NCBI GenBank assembly: GCA_913774665.1 | Contig: CAJYHN010000010.1 | Coordinates: 434,001 to 498,000, forward strand | Source of the DNA: an uncultured Microbacterium sp. | GTDB lineage: Bacteria; Actinomycetota; Actinomycetes; Actinomycetales; Microbacteriaceae | Reading direction: 5' to 3' | Length of the DNA: 64,000 bases | Shown: one piece after another, positions 8,651 to 17,678 of the stretch | How positions within the stretch are numbered: position 1 is the stretch's first letter | How the letters are laid out: every line of letters starts with the position of its first letter | The notes under the pieces: model-generated | Seen by the model: the letters and a program-made list of their open reading frames with translations, nothing else | Told to the model about the DNA's origin: nothing | Database searches by the model: none | Position numbers and translations under genes: made by a program

Positions 8651-9576
8651 CCACCCCGACCCCCCTCATCGTGTCCGTGCCCACCGACGAACTCCGTGAC
8701 GACCTCGGCGATCTGCCCGAGGGCGTCGAGGTGGTCGTCTGGGATATGACGGGACCGGCCCCGCGCGACAGGTTCGACATGATCGTCCCGCCGTACATGT
8801 CGATGAACGACGTCATCGGGCGCCTCTCCGAGATCGAGGTCGGCCTCGTGCAGGGCCAGTCGATCGGCTACGACAACGTCGAGGGGCGCCTGCCCGAGGG
8901 GATCGTTTTCTCCAACGCCTCGAGCGTCCACGAGACCGCCACCTCGGAGCTCGCCGTGGCCCTGGCCCTCGCGGCGCAGCGGCACCTGCCGGACTTCGTC
9001 CGCGCGCAGGATCGCGGCGAGTGGACGGGCGGCATGACCCCCGGGCTCGCCGACGCCCGCGTGACCCTTCTCGGTTTCGGCGGCGTCGGCCGCGCGATCG
9101 CCGCCCGCCTCGCGCCGTTCGAGGTGACGCTGCGCGCCGTCGCCTCGCACGGACGACTGCAGGACGACGTGGAGGTGTTCCCCCTCGGCAAGCTCGAGGA
9201 GGTGCTCGCCGACACCGACATCCTGATCGCGTCCCTTCCCGGCGGCGACGCAACCCGCCACCTCATCGATGACCGCGCGCTCTCGGCGCTCCCCGACGGC
9301 GCGCTCGTCGTGAACGTCGGCCGGGGTCCGCTCATCGACACCGACGCCCTCGTCGATCACGTGCGCCGTGGCCGCATCCGCGCGGCCCTCGACGTCACCG
9401 ACCCCGAGCCCCTCCCCGCGGACCACCCGCTGTGGGCTCTCGACGGGGTGCTCATCGCTCCGCACGTGGGAGGGGCGACGGATGCCATGCGCCCGCGCAT
9501 CGCCCGACTCGTGCGGCGGCAGATCGAGCGCGTGCACCGCGGCGAGGAGCCGCTGAACGTGGTGCTGGGCGGCTGA
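8647..9576 (+). CDS. D-isomer specific 2-hydroxyacid dehydrogenase (glyoxylate/hydroxypyruvate reductase-like)
   Basis: NAD(P)-dependent D-2-hydroxyacid dehydrogenase, 309 residues. The nucleotide-binding glycines are in LLGFGGVGRAIA near residue 143. The substrate-binding arginine is in VNVGRGPLID, the catalytic acid pair partner in DVTDPEPLP, and the catalytic histidine in IAPHVGGAT near residue 276. Start GTG 8647 overlaps the previous stop. Next to a glyoxylate-forming lyase, reduction of glyoxylate to glycolate is a reasonable role, but hydroxypyruvate or another 2-oxoacid is equally possible. Confidence 0.87.
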   Translation: MTTPTPLIVSVPTDELRDDLGDLPEGVEVVVWDMTGPAPRDRFDMIVPPYMSMNDVIGRLSEIEVGLVQGQSIGYDNVEGRLPEGIVFSNASSVHETATSELAVALALAAQRHLPDFVRAQDRGEWTGGMTPGLADARVTLLGFGGVGRAIAARLAPFEVTLRAVASHGRLQDDVEVFPLGKLEEVLADTDILIASLPGGDATRHLIDDRALSALPDGALVVNVGRGPLIDTDALVDHVRRGRIRAALDVTDPEPLPADHPLWALDGVLIAPHVGGATDAMRPRIARLVRRQIERVHRGEEPLNVVLGG

Positions 9577-9613
9577 TCGCCCCCGCTTTCCGCCCGCGCG
9601 CCGCGACCCGACG

Positions 9614-10399
9614 TCAGCCGGCGAGGCGCGCGTAGGCGTTCGCGGTGGCGGCGACGTCGTCGACGTAGCTGTCGAGGTGGTTGTACGAGAAGACGGCCCG
9701 CCGCCACCCCGCGGGGCTCGTCATCTCGCCCGCGGCGCACAGGTAGCGACCGGCCGCGAGGGCCGCGTCGTCGATCTGGTTCGGATCGGCGATTCCGTCG
9801 CCGTTCGCGTCGGCACCCCATCGTTCCCAGGTCGCCGGGATGAACTGCAGCGGTCCGACGGCCCGGTCCCAGGTCGCGTCGCCGTCGAAACGGCCGCCGT
9901 CGGTGTCGGGGATCACCGCGCTCTGCGATCCGTCGAGCGCGATCCCGCGGATCGGGGGATCCGGGTAGCCCTCCGCATCCAGAGTCCCGCCGGAATGGGT
10001 GCCGTGGCCCGACTCGATCGCCCCGAGCCCGGCGAGGGTGTTCCAGCCCAGACCGCACGAGGGCTGCTCACGCTGGACGGTGAGGGCCGCCGACGCGTAC
10101 GCCCGCAGAGCCCGTTCCGGGATGCCGATGCGCCCCGCGACCGTGATGCTCCACTGCGCGTCGACCGCGACCGCGGTCGGCGTCCGTCGCTCGGTCTGCG
10201 CAGGAACCGCCGGAGCCGCGTCGGCCTCGCTCGACGAGAGGGACGCGGGAGCCGGCCACGGTGCGGCCACGCCGCCGCGCTCTGCGTCGCGCGCCATCGC
10301 CTGCGCCTGAGTGAACAGGACGCCGACGGCCACCAGCGCCACGAGCAGGGCGAGCACCCACGGCCAGAACGGCCGGCGCGGAGCCTGATCGAGGTCCAC
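9614..10399 (-). CDS. Membrane-anchored lytic transglycosylase (MltB-like)
   Basis: Peptidoglycan lytic transglycosylase, 261 residues. One N-terminal hydrophobic segment (FWPWVLALLVALVAVGVLF, residues 11-29) anchors it, followed by a Pro/Ala/Ser-rich linker and the enzyme domain from about residue 85. The catalytic glutamate is in GLGAIESGHGTHSGG near residue 134; later AVGPLQFIPATWERWG and SYNHLDSYVDDV are conserved in the MltB/SLT family. The second GTG (10399) is chosen because GGGAGG lies 5 nt before it; GTG 10405 overlaps that ribosome site. It stands alone, converging with the dehydrogenase gene 37 bp away. Confidence 0.85.
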   Translation of the reverse strand: MDLDQAPRRPFWPWVLALLVALVAVGVLFTQAQAMARDAERGGVAAPWPAPASLSSSEADAAPAVPAQTERRTPTAVAVDAQWSITVAGRIGIPERALRAYASAALTVQREQPSCGLGWNTLAGLGAIESGHGTHSGGTLDAEGYPDPPIRGIALDGSQSAVIPDTDGGRFDGDATWDRAVGPLQFIPATWERWGADANGDGIADPNQIDDAALAAGRYLCAAGEMTSPAGWRRAVFSYNHLDSYVDDVAATANAYARLAG

Positions 10400-10499
10400 G
10401 GACACCTCCCGACGCCCGTCGGGTCGAGCGCACCCCGCGACGGTAGACGCGCGCGGCGACGTCGCGGTGAACGGGCGGGATACGACGCGGGGCGCCGCG

Positions 10500-11711
10500 T
10501 CAGCCGCGGAAGCCGGCCGGGTTCGACAGCAGATCGGCGAAAGCGAGCTCGGCGGGCCCGACGAGCATGAGGCGTGAACGGAGGTGCGCGCGCTCGAGAC
10601 GGATGGTCCGCCCCTCGGCGCCGAGCGGGTGCACGCGCACCGCATCGGCCAGGCGCTCGCGACTCACCGACAGCAGGGCGCCGAGATAGCCCGAGAGCAC
10701 CACGGTCTCGGGCGCGAACGCGTTGACGAAGTTGGTCAGCGCCAGCGAGAGCATCTCGACCTGGCGGGTCACCTCGGTCATCACCCGCGGGTTGCGCGCG
10801 ACGCCGAGCTCGACGTCGAGTTCGTCCTCGTCGAGTTTGCGCCGCCCCAGCAGCGGCTCGAGGATGTCGAGGCTGACCTCGGCCTCGAGGCAGCCGCGCC
10901 GACCGCACACGCACGCCCTGCCCCGCGGGTCCACGACCGTGTGGCCGAGTTCGCCGGCGTAGCCCGAGGTCCCGCGCAGCAGCGTCCCGTCGATGATCAG
11001 GCCCCCGCCGATGCTTCGCATCGCCCCGCCCAGGTACAGCAGGTTGCCGACGCCCACCCCGACGCCGAAACGGGACTCGGCGAGGGCGCCGATGCTGGCG
11101 TCGTTGCCCGCGGTCACCGGCATCCCGAGTTCGTCGCTCAGGCGGGCCGATACGGGGTCGCGCTTCCAGCCGAGGGTCGGCGACACAAGCACCGAGCCGT
11201 TCGCGTTGACCAGCCCCGGAACCGCCAGACCCGCCCCGACCACCCGGTAATGCCGGTCGATGTCGGCGCGCATCGCCTCGACCGACGACGCCACGATCTG
11301 CACGAAGCGCCGCGGAGAAGGGGCGCTCGCGGTGTCGTGCCGCAGCCGCGCGTGCACCACTCCGCCGAGGCCCACCAGGGCGACGGTGACCGCGTGCGGC
11401 TCGGCGCGCACGCTCAGCGCGGCCACGTGGTCCTCGGGCTCGAGGTCGAGGGTGGGGCGTCCGACCTTGCCGGTGCGCTCCCCGCCGGGGGCCTCGCGGA
11501 CGAGGCCAAGCTCGGTGAGCTCCATGATCAGGCCGGTGACCGTCGAGCGGTTCAGGCCCGTCGTCGCGCCGAGTTGAGCGCGTGAGAGCGCTCCCCGGGA
11601 GTGGAGCAGCGACAGGACGGACGCGAGGTTCTGCTGACGGATCAGGTCGTTCGTCGTACGGCCAGCCGGCGGCGCGAGCGGGGCTGCGGGCTCGAACACG
11701 GCAGGGGTCAT
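10500..11711 (-). CDS. ROK family transcriptional regulator (XylR/NagC type)
   Basis: ROK repressor, 403 residues. The N-terminal winged helix reads RQQNLASVLSLLH, LSRAQLGATTGLNRSTVTGL (residues 24-62). The C-terminal sugar-kinase-like half has the ROK glycine loop GNLLYLGGAMRSIGGGLIIDG and the zinc site as GRACVCGRRGCLE near residue 265. In place of the usual kinase catalytic DxGG, GNDASIGALAES fits the regulator class. It follows the XylFGH-type importer on the same strand after a hairpin, so it most likely controls that importer in response to its sugar, probably xylose or a related pentose. Confidence 0.88.
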   Translation of the reverse strand: MTPAVFEPAAPLAPPAGRTTNDLIRQQNLASVLSLLHSRGALSRAQLGATTGLNRSTVTGLIMELTELGLVREAPGGERTGKVGRPTLDLEPEDHVAALSVRAEPHAVTVALVGLGGVVHARLRHDTASAPSPRRFVQIVASSVEAMRADIDRHYRVVGAGLAVPGLVNANGSVLVSPTLGWKRDPVSARLSDELGMPVTAGNDASIGALAESRFGVGVGVGNLLYLGGAMRSIGGGLIIDGTLLRGTSGYAGELGHTVVDPRGRACVCGRRGCLEAEVSLDILEPLLGRRKLDEDELDVELGVARNPRVMTEVTRQVEMLSLALTNFVNAFAPETVVLSGYLGALLSVSRERLADAVRVHPLGAEGRTIRLERAHLRSRLMLVGPAELAFADLLSNPAGFRG

Positions 11712-11770
11712 GAGGGAGGCACCTCCCCTATCATCGCATCGCGATACGCCGGGACGGTAAACCGCGGGAG

Positions 11771-11809
11771 CGGATGGGGAGCGGGCCCCGGGGCCGCGCT
11801 CCCCATCCG
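11771..11809 (-). terminator. Hairpin after the sugar permease gene
   Basis: A perfect 13-bp stem (11771-11783 with 11797-11809) encloses a loop that is itself the palindrome GGCCCCGGGGCC. It lies directly after the permease stop and before the ROK gene. There is no T-tract, so it may terminate only partly. Confidence 0.6.
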
Positions 11810-11810
11810 A

Positions 11811-13031
11811 TCACGCACCGCCGTTGCGCCGCTTGTTGAAGATGTCGAACGCCACGGCCAGCAGCAGCACGATGCCCTTGATGGCCATCTGCCAGGCCGC
11901 GTCGACGCTGAGGATCGACAGGCCCATGTTGAGCACGCCCATGACCAGACCGCCGACGACCGCGCCGACGACGGTTCCGATACCGCCCTGCACCGCCGCA
12001 CCGCCGATGAACACCGCCGCAATGGCATCCAGCTCGTAGTTCTGACCGGCCGAGGCCACCGCGCCGCCGGCGCGCGCCGTGCTGACCACGGCGGCGAGAC
12101 CCGCGAGGGCGCCCATGTTGACGAAGATGAAGAAGTTGACCCACTTCGTCTTCACGCCGCTCATCACGGCCGCGAACAGGTTGCCGCCCATGGCGTAGAT
12201 GTGGCGACCGAACGTCGTGCGGTTCAAGACGAACGTGTAGGCCAGCACGAGCACGGCCAGGATGATCAGCACGATCGGAGTGCCGTTGTACGCGGCGATC
12301 GTGAACGCGGTGGCCATGATCGCGACGACCGCGACGAGGTTCTTGGCCCAGAACGACCAGGCGACCTCGCGCGGCAGCTCGAGGCGCCGCAGCGTCGCGC
12401 GGGTGCGCAGCTGCTGCACGACCAGCAGCACGCTCGCGATGGCACCCAGTGCCAGGGTCAGAGCGTCCCAGTTGCCGAGGTAGCCGAGGAACGGCGGCAG
12501 CCAGCCCGCGCCGATCGCGGTGAACCCGTCGGGCAGACCGCTGATCGTGCCCCCGGTGAGCAGCACGAGGGTCAGACCACGGAAGAGCAGCATGCCCGCC
12601 AAGGTCACGATGAACGCCGGTATGCCGACGAAGGCGACCCAGAAGCCCTGCCAGGCGCCGACGACGGCGCCGACGACGAGCGACATGAGCACGGCCACGT
12701 ACCAGGGCAGACCCCATTGGTTCATGGCGATCGCCGCGATCGCGCCCACCATCGCCACCACCGAACCGACCGAGAGGTCGATATGCCCGGCGATGATGAC
12801 CATCACCATGCCGATCGCGAGGATCAGCACGTACGCGTTCTGCTGGATGAGGTTGTTGACGTTTCCGGGCATCAGCAGGCGACCGCCGGTGAGCACCTGG
12901 AACAGCACGATGATGATGACCAGGGCGGCGAGGATGCCGAACTGCCGGAAGTTGATGCGCGACAGGATGCCGCGACGCCGCGGCCCCGGCTGGGTCGGCG
13001 CCTCGACCGTCTGAGTGGATGCGGTGGCCAT
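11811..13031 (-). CDS. xylH: ABC sugar transporter permease, XylH/MmsB type
   Basis: Membrane permease of a monosaccharide importer (BPD_transp_2 family), 406 residues, with about ten hydrophobic segments. The conserved MVIIAGHIDLSVGSVVAMVG stretch is near residue 84, and the cytoplasmic coupling region reads AMGGNLFAAVMSGVKTKWVN. The length matches XylH-type permeases, which are longer than RbsC. It follows the ATPase gene by 5 bp. Pentose or galactose-type sugars are the usual cargo; xylose is the best guess from the binding protein. Confidence 0.88.
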   Translation of the reverse strand: MATASTQTVEAPTQPGPRRRGILSRINFRQFGILAALVIIIVLFQVLTGGRLLMPGNVNNLIQQNAYVLILAIGMVMVIIAGHIDLSVGSVVAMVGAIAAIAMNQWGLPWYVAVLMSLVVGAVVGAWQGFWVAFVGIPAFIVTLAGMLLFRGLTLVLLTGGTISGLPDGFTAIGAGWLPPFLGYLGNWDALTLALGAIASVLLVVQQLRTRATLRRLELPREVAWSFWAKNLVAVVAIMATAFTIAAYNGTPIVLIILAVLVLAYTFVLNRTTFGRHIYAMGGNLFAAVMSGVKTKWVNFFIFVNMGALAGLAAVVSTARAGGAVASAGQNYELDAIAAVFIGGAAVQGGIGTVVGAVVGGLVMGVLNMGLSILSVDAAWQMAIKGIVLLLAVAFDIFNKRRNGGA

Positions 13032-13036
13032 TGCTG

Positions 13037-14566
13037 TCAGTTCCTTCCGGCGGTCATGTGCCGCATGAGGTTCTCCTGCGTGGCGTCGTCGCGGCTGACC
13101 TCGGCCGTGATGCGTCCCTCGGAGATCGTGTAGATGCGGTCGGAGAGGCCGATGACCTCGGGCAGCTCCGACGAGATGACGATGACGGCCTTACCCTGGG
13201 CCGCGAGCTCGTTGATGATTCCGTAGATCTCGTACTTCGCGCCCACGTCGATGCCGCGGGTCGGCTCGTCGAGGATCAGAACATCGGGCCCGGTGAACAT
13301 CCACTTCGACAGCACGACCTTCTGCTGGTTGCCGCCGGAGAGCCGCCCGGTGATCGCGGCGACGCTGGGCGCCTTGATGTTCATCTTGTAGCGGTACGAG
13401 TCCGCGACCTTGTACTCGCGGTAGCGGTCGACCACGCCGAGGCGGGCCAGGCGCGCGAGGGCCGACGCCGAGACGTTGACCTGGATGTCGCCGATGAGGT
13501 TCAGCCCGTACTTCTTGCGATCCTCGGTGGCGTAGGCGATGCCGTGCTTGATGGCCGCGTCGACGGTGCGGACGTCGATCTGCTGTCCGTTCTTGTAGAC
13601 CTCGCCCGAGATGCCGGTGCCGTACATGCGACCGAAGATGCTCATCGCGAGCTCGGTGCGACCGGCGCCCATGAGGCCCGCGAAGCCGACGATCTCGCCG
13701 GCGCGCACCATGAAGGAGGCGTCGTCGATGACCACGCGCTCCGTGTCGACGGGGTGATGCACGGTCCAGTTCTCGACGCGGAAGAGCTCCTCGCCGATGT
13801 CGGGTTCGCGCGGGGGGAAGAGGCTGTTCAGATCGCGACCGACCATCGCGCGGATGATGCGCCCCTCATCGGTGTCGGCGTCCGAGCGGTGCATCGTCTC
13901 GATCGTGCGACCGTCGCGGATGATCGTGATGCGATCCGAGATGCGCAGCACCTCTTTGAGCTTGTGACTGATGATGATGCAGGTGATGCCCTGGGTCCGG
14001 AGCTGGTCGATGAGATCCAGCAGGTGGGCGGAGTCGTCGTCGTTCAGCGCGGCGGTGGGCTCGTCGAGGATGAGGAGCTTGACCTCTTTCGCGAGGGCCT
14101 TGGCGATCTCGACGAGCTGCTGCTTGCCGACGCCGAGCTCGAAGATCTTCGTCGCGGGGTTCTCGCGCAGCCCCACGCGCTTGAGCAGCTCGGCCGCCGC
14201 GGTGTTGGTGGCGTTCCAGTCGATGACGCCGCGTTTGGACTTCTCGTTGCCGAGGAAGATGTTCTCGGCGATCGAGAGGTACGGGCTCAGCGCCAGCTCC
14301 TGGTGGATGATGACGATGCCGGCGGCCTCGCTGTCGTTGATCGAGCGGAACGCCATCTGCTCGCCCTCGAGGGTGATGCCGCCCTCGAAGCTCCCGGCGG
14401 GATAGACGCCGCTGAGGACCTTCATCAAGGTCGACTTGCCGGCGCCGTTCTCGCCGCAGATCGCGTGGACCTCGCCGCGGTAGACGTCGATCGACACGTC
14501 AGCCAGAGCGGGAACCCCGTTGAACGACTTCGAGATCCCCGACATGCGCAGGATCGGTTCGGTCAT
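13037..14566 (-). CDS. xylG: ABC sugar transporter ATPase, XylG/MmsA type (two ATPase domains)
   Basis: Cytoplasmic ATPase with two nucleotide-binding domains, 509 residues. Domain 1 has Walker [13 protein letters not shown] near residue 37, [15 protein letters not shown], and Walker [12 protein letters not shown]. Domain 2 has an incomplete Walker A ([16 protein letters not shown]), normal in this family, then [14 protein letters not shown] and [17 protein letters not shown] 14566 is preferred over an ATG 33 bp further up that would lie within the intercistronic hairpin region. It belongs to the same operon as the binding protein before it and the permease after it. Confidence 0.9.
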   Translation of the reverse strand: MTEPILRMSGISKSFNGVPALADVSIDVYRGEVHAICGENGAGKSTLMKVLSGVYPAGSFEGGITLEGEQMAFRSINDSEAAGIVIIHQELALSPYLSIAENIFLGNEKSKRGVIDWNATNTAAAELLKRVGLRENPATKIFELGVGKQQLVEIAKALAKEVKLLILDEPTAALNDDDSAHLLDLIDQLRTQGITCIIISHKLKEVLRISDRITIIRDGRTIETMHRSDADTDEGRIIRAMVGRDLNSLFPPREPDIGEELFRVENWTVHHPVDTERVVIDDASFMVRAGEIVGFAGLMGAGRTELAMSIFGRMYGTGISGEVYKNGQQIDVRTVDAAIKHGIAYATEDRKKYGLNLIGDIQVNVSASALARLARLGVVDRYREYKVADSYRYKMNIKAPSVAAITGRLSGGNQQKVVLSKWMFTGPDVLILDEPTRGIDVGAKYEIYGIINELAAQGKAVIVISSELPEVIGLSDRIYTISEGRITAEVSRDDATQENLMRHMTAGRN

Positions 14567-14603
14567 GAGTGCTTGTCCCTCCGCCGCCCGAGGCGGCACG
14601 TGG

Positions 14604-14635
14604 AGCGGCGGGGCGGGCGAACCCGCCCCGCCGCT
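14604..14635 (-). terminator. Intercistronic hairpin between xylF- and xylG-like genes
   Basis: A perfect 14-bp GC stem (14604-14617 with 14622-14635) closed by the tetraloop CGAA follows the binding-protein stop within 8 bp. As in many sugar operons, it probably stabilises or attenuates the message so that more binding protein than ATPase is made. Confidence 0.65.
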
Positions 14636-14642
14636 GTGCGGA

Positions 14643-15764
14643 TCAGAGTCCGACGTCGGACGCCTTGAGGAAGCCCGAGTCGATGAGCTTCGACTGCACG
14701 TCGGCCTTGGTGACCACCTCGGGGGTCAGCAGGTACGAGGGGACGACCTTCTTGCCGTTGTCGTAGGTCTTGGTGTCGTTCACCTCGACGTCCTTGCCGT
14801 CCTTGATCTCCTGGATCATCGTGAAGACGCGGTCACCGAGGGCACGGGTGTCCTTCCAGACCGTCATCGCCTGCGCACCGTCGAGGATCGCCTTGACGTT
14901 GGCCTTGTCGGCGTCCTGACCCGTGATGATCGGGTAGTCGGCGCCGGGGGTGTAGCCGGCCGACTTCAGCGACGCCTCGATGCCGATGGCGAGGCTGTCG
15001 TTGGGCGAGAGCACCACGTTGACCTTCTTGCCGTCGCCGTAGAACGACGAGAGGCGGTTGTCCATCTCGGACTGCGCCTTGTCGGACGCCCAGCCCTGGA
15101 TGCCGATCGACGCCCAGGCGTCGTCGTTGGCCGGCGACTTGCCGCTGGGGACGACCAGCTTGCCGCTGTCGACGTAGGGCTTGAGCACGTCCCAGGCGCC
15201 GGCGAAGAAGAACTTCGCGTTGTTGTCGTCGGGGCTGCCGGCGAAGGGCTCGAGGTTGTAGGGGCCCTTGCCGTCCTTCAGGCCGAGCTGCGTCTCGATG
15301 TACTGCCCCTGCAGGGTGCCGACCTTGTAGTTGTCGAACGTGGCGTAGTAGTCGACGTTCTCACTGCCGTTGATGAGGCGGTCGTAGGCGATGACCTTGG
15401 CGTTCTGCGCCTTGGCCTCCTGCAGCACCGGGCCGAGGGTCGAGCCGTCGATCGCGGCGATGACGAGGATCTTCGCGCCCCCCGAGATCTGGTTCTGGAT
15501 CTGGCTGATCTGCTGGTCGGTCTTGTTGTCGGCGTACTGCAGGTCGACGGTGCACCCGGCATCCTGGAGCTTCTTCTGCAGCTGCTCGCCGTCGTTGATC
15601 CAGCGCTCGAGGCTGCGGGTGGGCATCGCGATGCCGACGTTGCACTCGGTCGAGCCGCCGCCCGCGGCGTCGCCACCGCCGTCTGCCGGACGCGTGGAGC
15701 TGCACGCCCCGAGACCGACGGCGAGTGCGGCGATGGCCGCACCGGTCAGGATTTTCTTCAGCAT
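14643..15764 (-). CDS. xylF: Sugar ABC transporter substrate-binding lipoprotein, XylF/ChvE type
   Basis: Periplasmic-binding-protein-fold lipoprotein, 373 residues. Signal peptide [17 protein letters not shown] ends in lipobox LGAC (cysteine near residue 21). The mature protein shows [20 protein letters not shown], the typical XylF/ChvE opening, then [10 protein letters not shown] and a [10 protein letters not shown] stretch. ATG 15764 is used rather than the far upstream start, which would have no signal peptide. First gene of the importer operon. Ligand xylose or a related aldose is inferred. Confidence 0.9.
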   Translation of the reverse strand: MLKKILTGAAIAALAVGLGACSSTRPADGGGDAAGGGSTECNVGIAMPTRSLERWINDGEQLQKKLQDAGCTVDLQYADNKTDQQISQIQNQISGGAKILVIAAIDGSTLGPVLQEAKAQNAKVIAYDRLINGSENVDYYATFDNYKVGTLQGQYIETQLGLKDGKGPYNLEPFAGSPDDNNAKFFFAGAWDVLKPYVDSGKLVVPSGKSPANDDAWASIGIQGWASDKAQSEMDNRLSSFYGDGKKVNVVLSPNDSLAIGIEASLKSAGYTPGADYPIITGQDADKANVKAILDGAQAMTVWKDTRALGDRVFTMIQEIKDGKDVEVNDTKTYDNGKKVVPSYLLTPEVVTKADVQSKLIDSGFLKASDVGL

Positions 15765-16091
15765 GTGATCTGCGTTCCTCTCTGAACAGCAGGGATCCTC
15801 GGATCCGTACCCGCGCCCTCCCCGGCGTCGGATCGGGTACGTCTTCGTTCCCGGCACTCTGGTCCGTCGAATTATGACGGCTCCGAAAAAATATCCATCG
15901 AAGGGGGTTTTGTCTATAGCCACGTCAAAATGGCGCGAACCGTGACCGGAGCGTGATTTTCGACCCCTGGCGCACGAGGACGGCCGAGCCCCGGGGACGC
16001 CCCGCGGTTCCGTCGATGAGACGACGATCGTGCACGCGGGCGCCCGCGCCTCCCCGCCGACCCGGCCCTTCGCCGCCCGACCCGGGTCGCG
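15765..16091. other. Gene-free stretch with the xylF promoter region
   Basis: 327 bp between the importer operon and the MobA-like gene. It is locally AT-richer near 15865-15930 and holds an inverted repeat CCGTC-n7-GACGG at 15864-15880, a plausible ROK operator, and a TATAGA stretch on the minus strand near 15912-15918 that could be a -10. The rest (15960-16090) is GC-rich and shows nothing recognisable. Confidence 0.4.
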
Positions 16092-16661
16092 TCAGCGCGT
16101 GTCGCGATCGGCTCCCGACCACAGGTCCCCGCACTCGACGAGGTCGGCCTCTCGGGCGATGAGGTACGGGCGGGCCCCGAGGTCGCCCGTCACCGCCGCC
16201 GAGATGCCCGGCCAGTGCGCGCGGCCGAGCAGCACCGGGTGACCGGGCGCGCCCTCGTAGGTGGCCTGCGCGAGGGCGCCGGGTTCGGCTCGGCGCGCGA
16301 GTCGCGCGACGGCGGTCGCCGGAACGTCGGGGGTGTCGACGGGCAGGACCACGACGGCGTCGGAGGAACCGGATGCCGCGACCTCGAGCCCCGCGCGCAG
16401 CGACGCGGCCACGCCGGTGGCCCACTCGTCGACGCGCACGATCGCGGCACCCGCCGGGACGAGAACCGCGGCCTCGTCGAAGCCGGCACCGAGCGCGACG
16501 ACGACGTCTCGGCATCCCCCCTCCCGCAGCGCCCGAACGGCGAGGGCGAGCCACGGCGTGCCGGCCGCGGTGCGCGCGAGGGCCTTGGGCCCCCCGAAAC
16601 GACGCCCCGCGCCGGCGGCCAGCACGAGTCCCGACACGGTTCCGGGAAGGGCGGCGGGCAT
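16092..16661 (-). CDS. MobA-like NTP transferase / molybdenum cofactor nucleotidyltransferase
   Basis: Nucleotidyltransferase of the MobA/MocA family, 189 residues. The N-terminal signature is GLVLAAGAGRRFGGPKALA, and the metal-binding segment VVVLPVDTPDVPATAV lies near residue 96. HPVLLGRAHW further on is also typical. Such proteins attach CMP or GMP to the molybdenum cofactor for xanthine-dehydrogenase-type enzymes. It is divergent from the xdhC-like gene, 51 bp apart, and both should serve the xanthine dehydrogenase encoded at 45-49 kb. ATG 16661 is the start, with GGGAAGG upstream. Confidence 0.85.
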   Translation of the reverse strand: MPAALPGTVSGLVLAAGAGRRFGGPKALARTAAGTPWLALAVRALREGGCRDVVVALGAGFDEAAVLVPAGAAIVRVDEWATGVAASLRAGLEVAASGSSDAVVVLPVDTPDVPATAVARLARRAEPGALAQATYEGAPGHPVLLGRAHWPGISAAVTGDLGARPYLIAREADLVECGDLWSGADRDTR

Positions 16662-16673
16662 GGTCACGACAGC

Positions 16674-16705
16674 GTAGCGTGCGCGAAACACGCCCCGATT
16701 ACGGT
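16674..16705 (+). promoter_or_regulatory. GlnR-type box and leaderless promoter of the xdhC operon
   Basis: GTAGC-n6-GAAAC (16674-16689; one mismatch to GTnAC) is followed after exactly 10 bp by the -10 hexamer TACGGT (16700-16705). The ATG at 16713 is 7 nt after the -10, so the transcript is probably leaderless. Confidence 0.65.
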
Positions 16706-16712
16706 CGCATCC

Positions 16713-17678
16713 ATGCTCGAACTGGCCCCCGACCTGGTGCCGCTGCTGGACGCGGGCGTCCCCGTGGCGGCCGTCACGGTCACGGCGGTCGTGCGCAGTG
16801 CCCCCCGCGGCGTGGGCGCGACCCTCGCCGTCACGAGGGATGCGCGGGTGATCGGATCGATCTCGGGCGGCTGCGTCGAGAGCGACGCGGTCATGCTCGG
16901 TCTCGACGCGCTGCGCACGGGCACCGTGCGCCGAGCGCGCTTCGGTTTCGGCGACGATGACGCGATCGCGCCGATCGCCGCCGGGCTCGCGTGCGGCGGG
17001 GCCGTCGACGTCGTCGCCTACCGGGTCGACCCCGCGCACCGCGATGCGCTCGTCGCGGCGCGAGACGGTCGCGAGGCGTCGCTTCGCCTCGAGCTCGACG
17101 GCGAGCCGCTGGTGCTCCACCGGCCCGCTCCCCCGCGGCTGGTCATCCTCGGCGCGGGGGAGCACGCGGCCGCCCTCTGCCGGCTGGGAGCCGCCGCCGG
17201 TTTCGCGGTGACCGTCTGCGACGACTGGGCGCTCCTGGTGACCCGCGACCGCTTCCCCGACGCGGCCGAGCTGGTCGTCGGCACACCCCACGAGGTCCTC
17301 GAGGCCCTCCCCTCCCCCGACGCCCGCACGGCCGTGTGCGTGCTCACCCATGACGAGCGTCTCGACGTCCCCGCGATCCGCGCGGCCCTGCGGCTCCCGG
17401 TGGGCTTCGTCGGCGCGATGGGAGCGCGCGCCACGGTCTCGCGCCGCGCGGCCCTGCTCCGCTCCGCCGGAGTGACGGATGCCGAGCTCTCGCGCCTGCA
17501 CTCCCCTCTGGGTCTCGACCTCGGGGGCCGCTCCCCCGAGGAGACGGCTCTGTCGGTGATCGCCGAGATCGTGGCATCCCGGAACGCCGCCGACGCTCGA
17601 CCGCTGCGCGAGGCCGCCGGACCCCGCCTGCACGCGATCACGAGTGGCGGAGACTCCTGCGCGGTGAGGAGCGCATGA
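16713..17678 (+). CDS. xdhC: XdhC/CoxI family protein, molybdenum hydroxylase maturation
   Basis: XdhC-like protein, 321 residues, which in other bacteria binds molybdenum cofactor and inserts it, after sulfuration, into xanthine dehydrogenase. The N-terminal domain has SAPRGVGATLAVT and GSISGGCVESDAV near residue 55; the C-terminal Rossmann-like part has RLVILGAGEHAAAL near residue 145 and GFVGAMGARATVSRR. No Shine-Dalgarno is visible; a -10 element 7 nt before the ATG suggests a leaderless message. The stop overlaps the next ATG by 4 bp. Confidence 0.88.
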   Translation: MLELAPDLVPLLDAGVPVAAVTVTAVVRSAPRGVGATLAVTRDARVIGSISGGCVESDAVMLGLDALRTGTVRRARFGFGDDDAIAPIAAGLACGGAVDVVAYRVDPAHRDALVAARDGREASLRLELDGEPLVLHRPAPPRLVILGAGEHAAALCRLGAAAGFAVTVCDDWALLVTRDRFPDAAELVVGTPHEVLEALPSPDARTAVCVLTHDERLDVPAIRAALRLPVGFVGAMGARATVSRRAALLRSAGVTDAELSRLHSPLGLDLGGRSPEETALSVIAEIVASRNAADARPLREAAGPRLHAITSGGDSCAVRSA

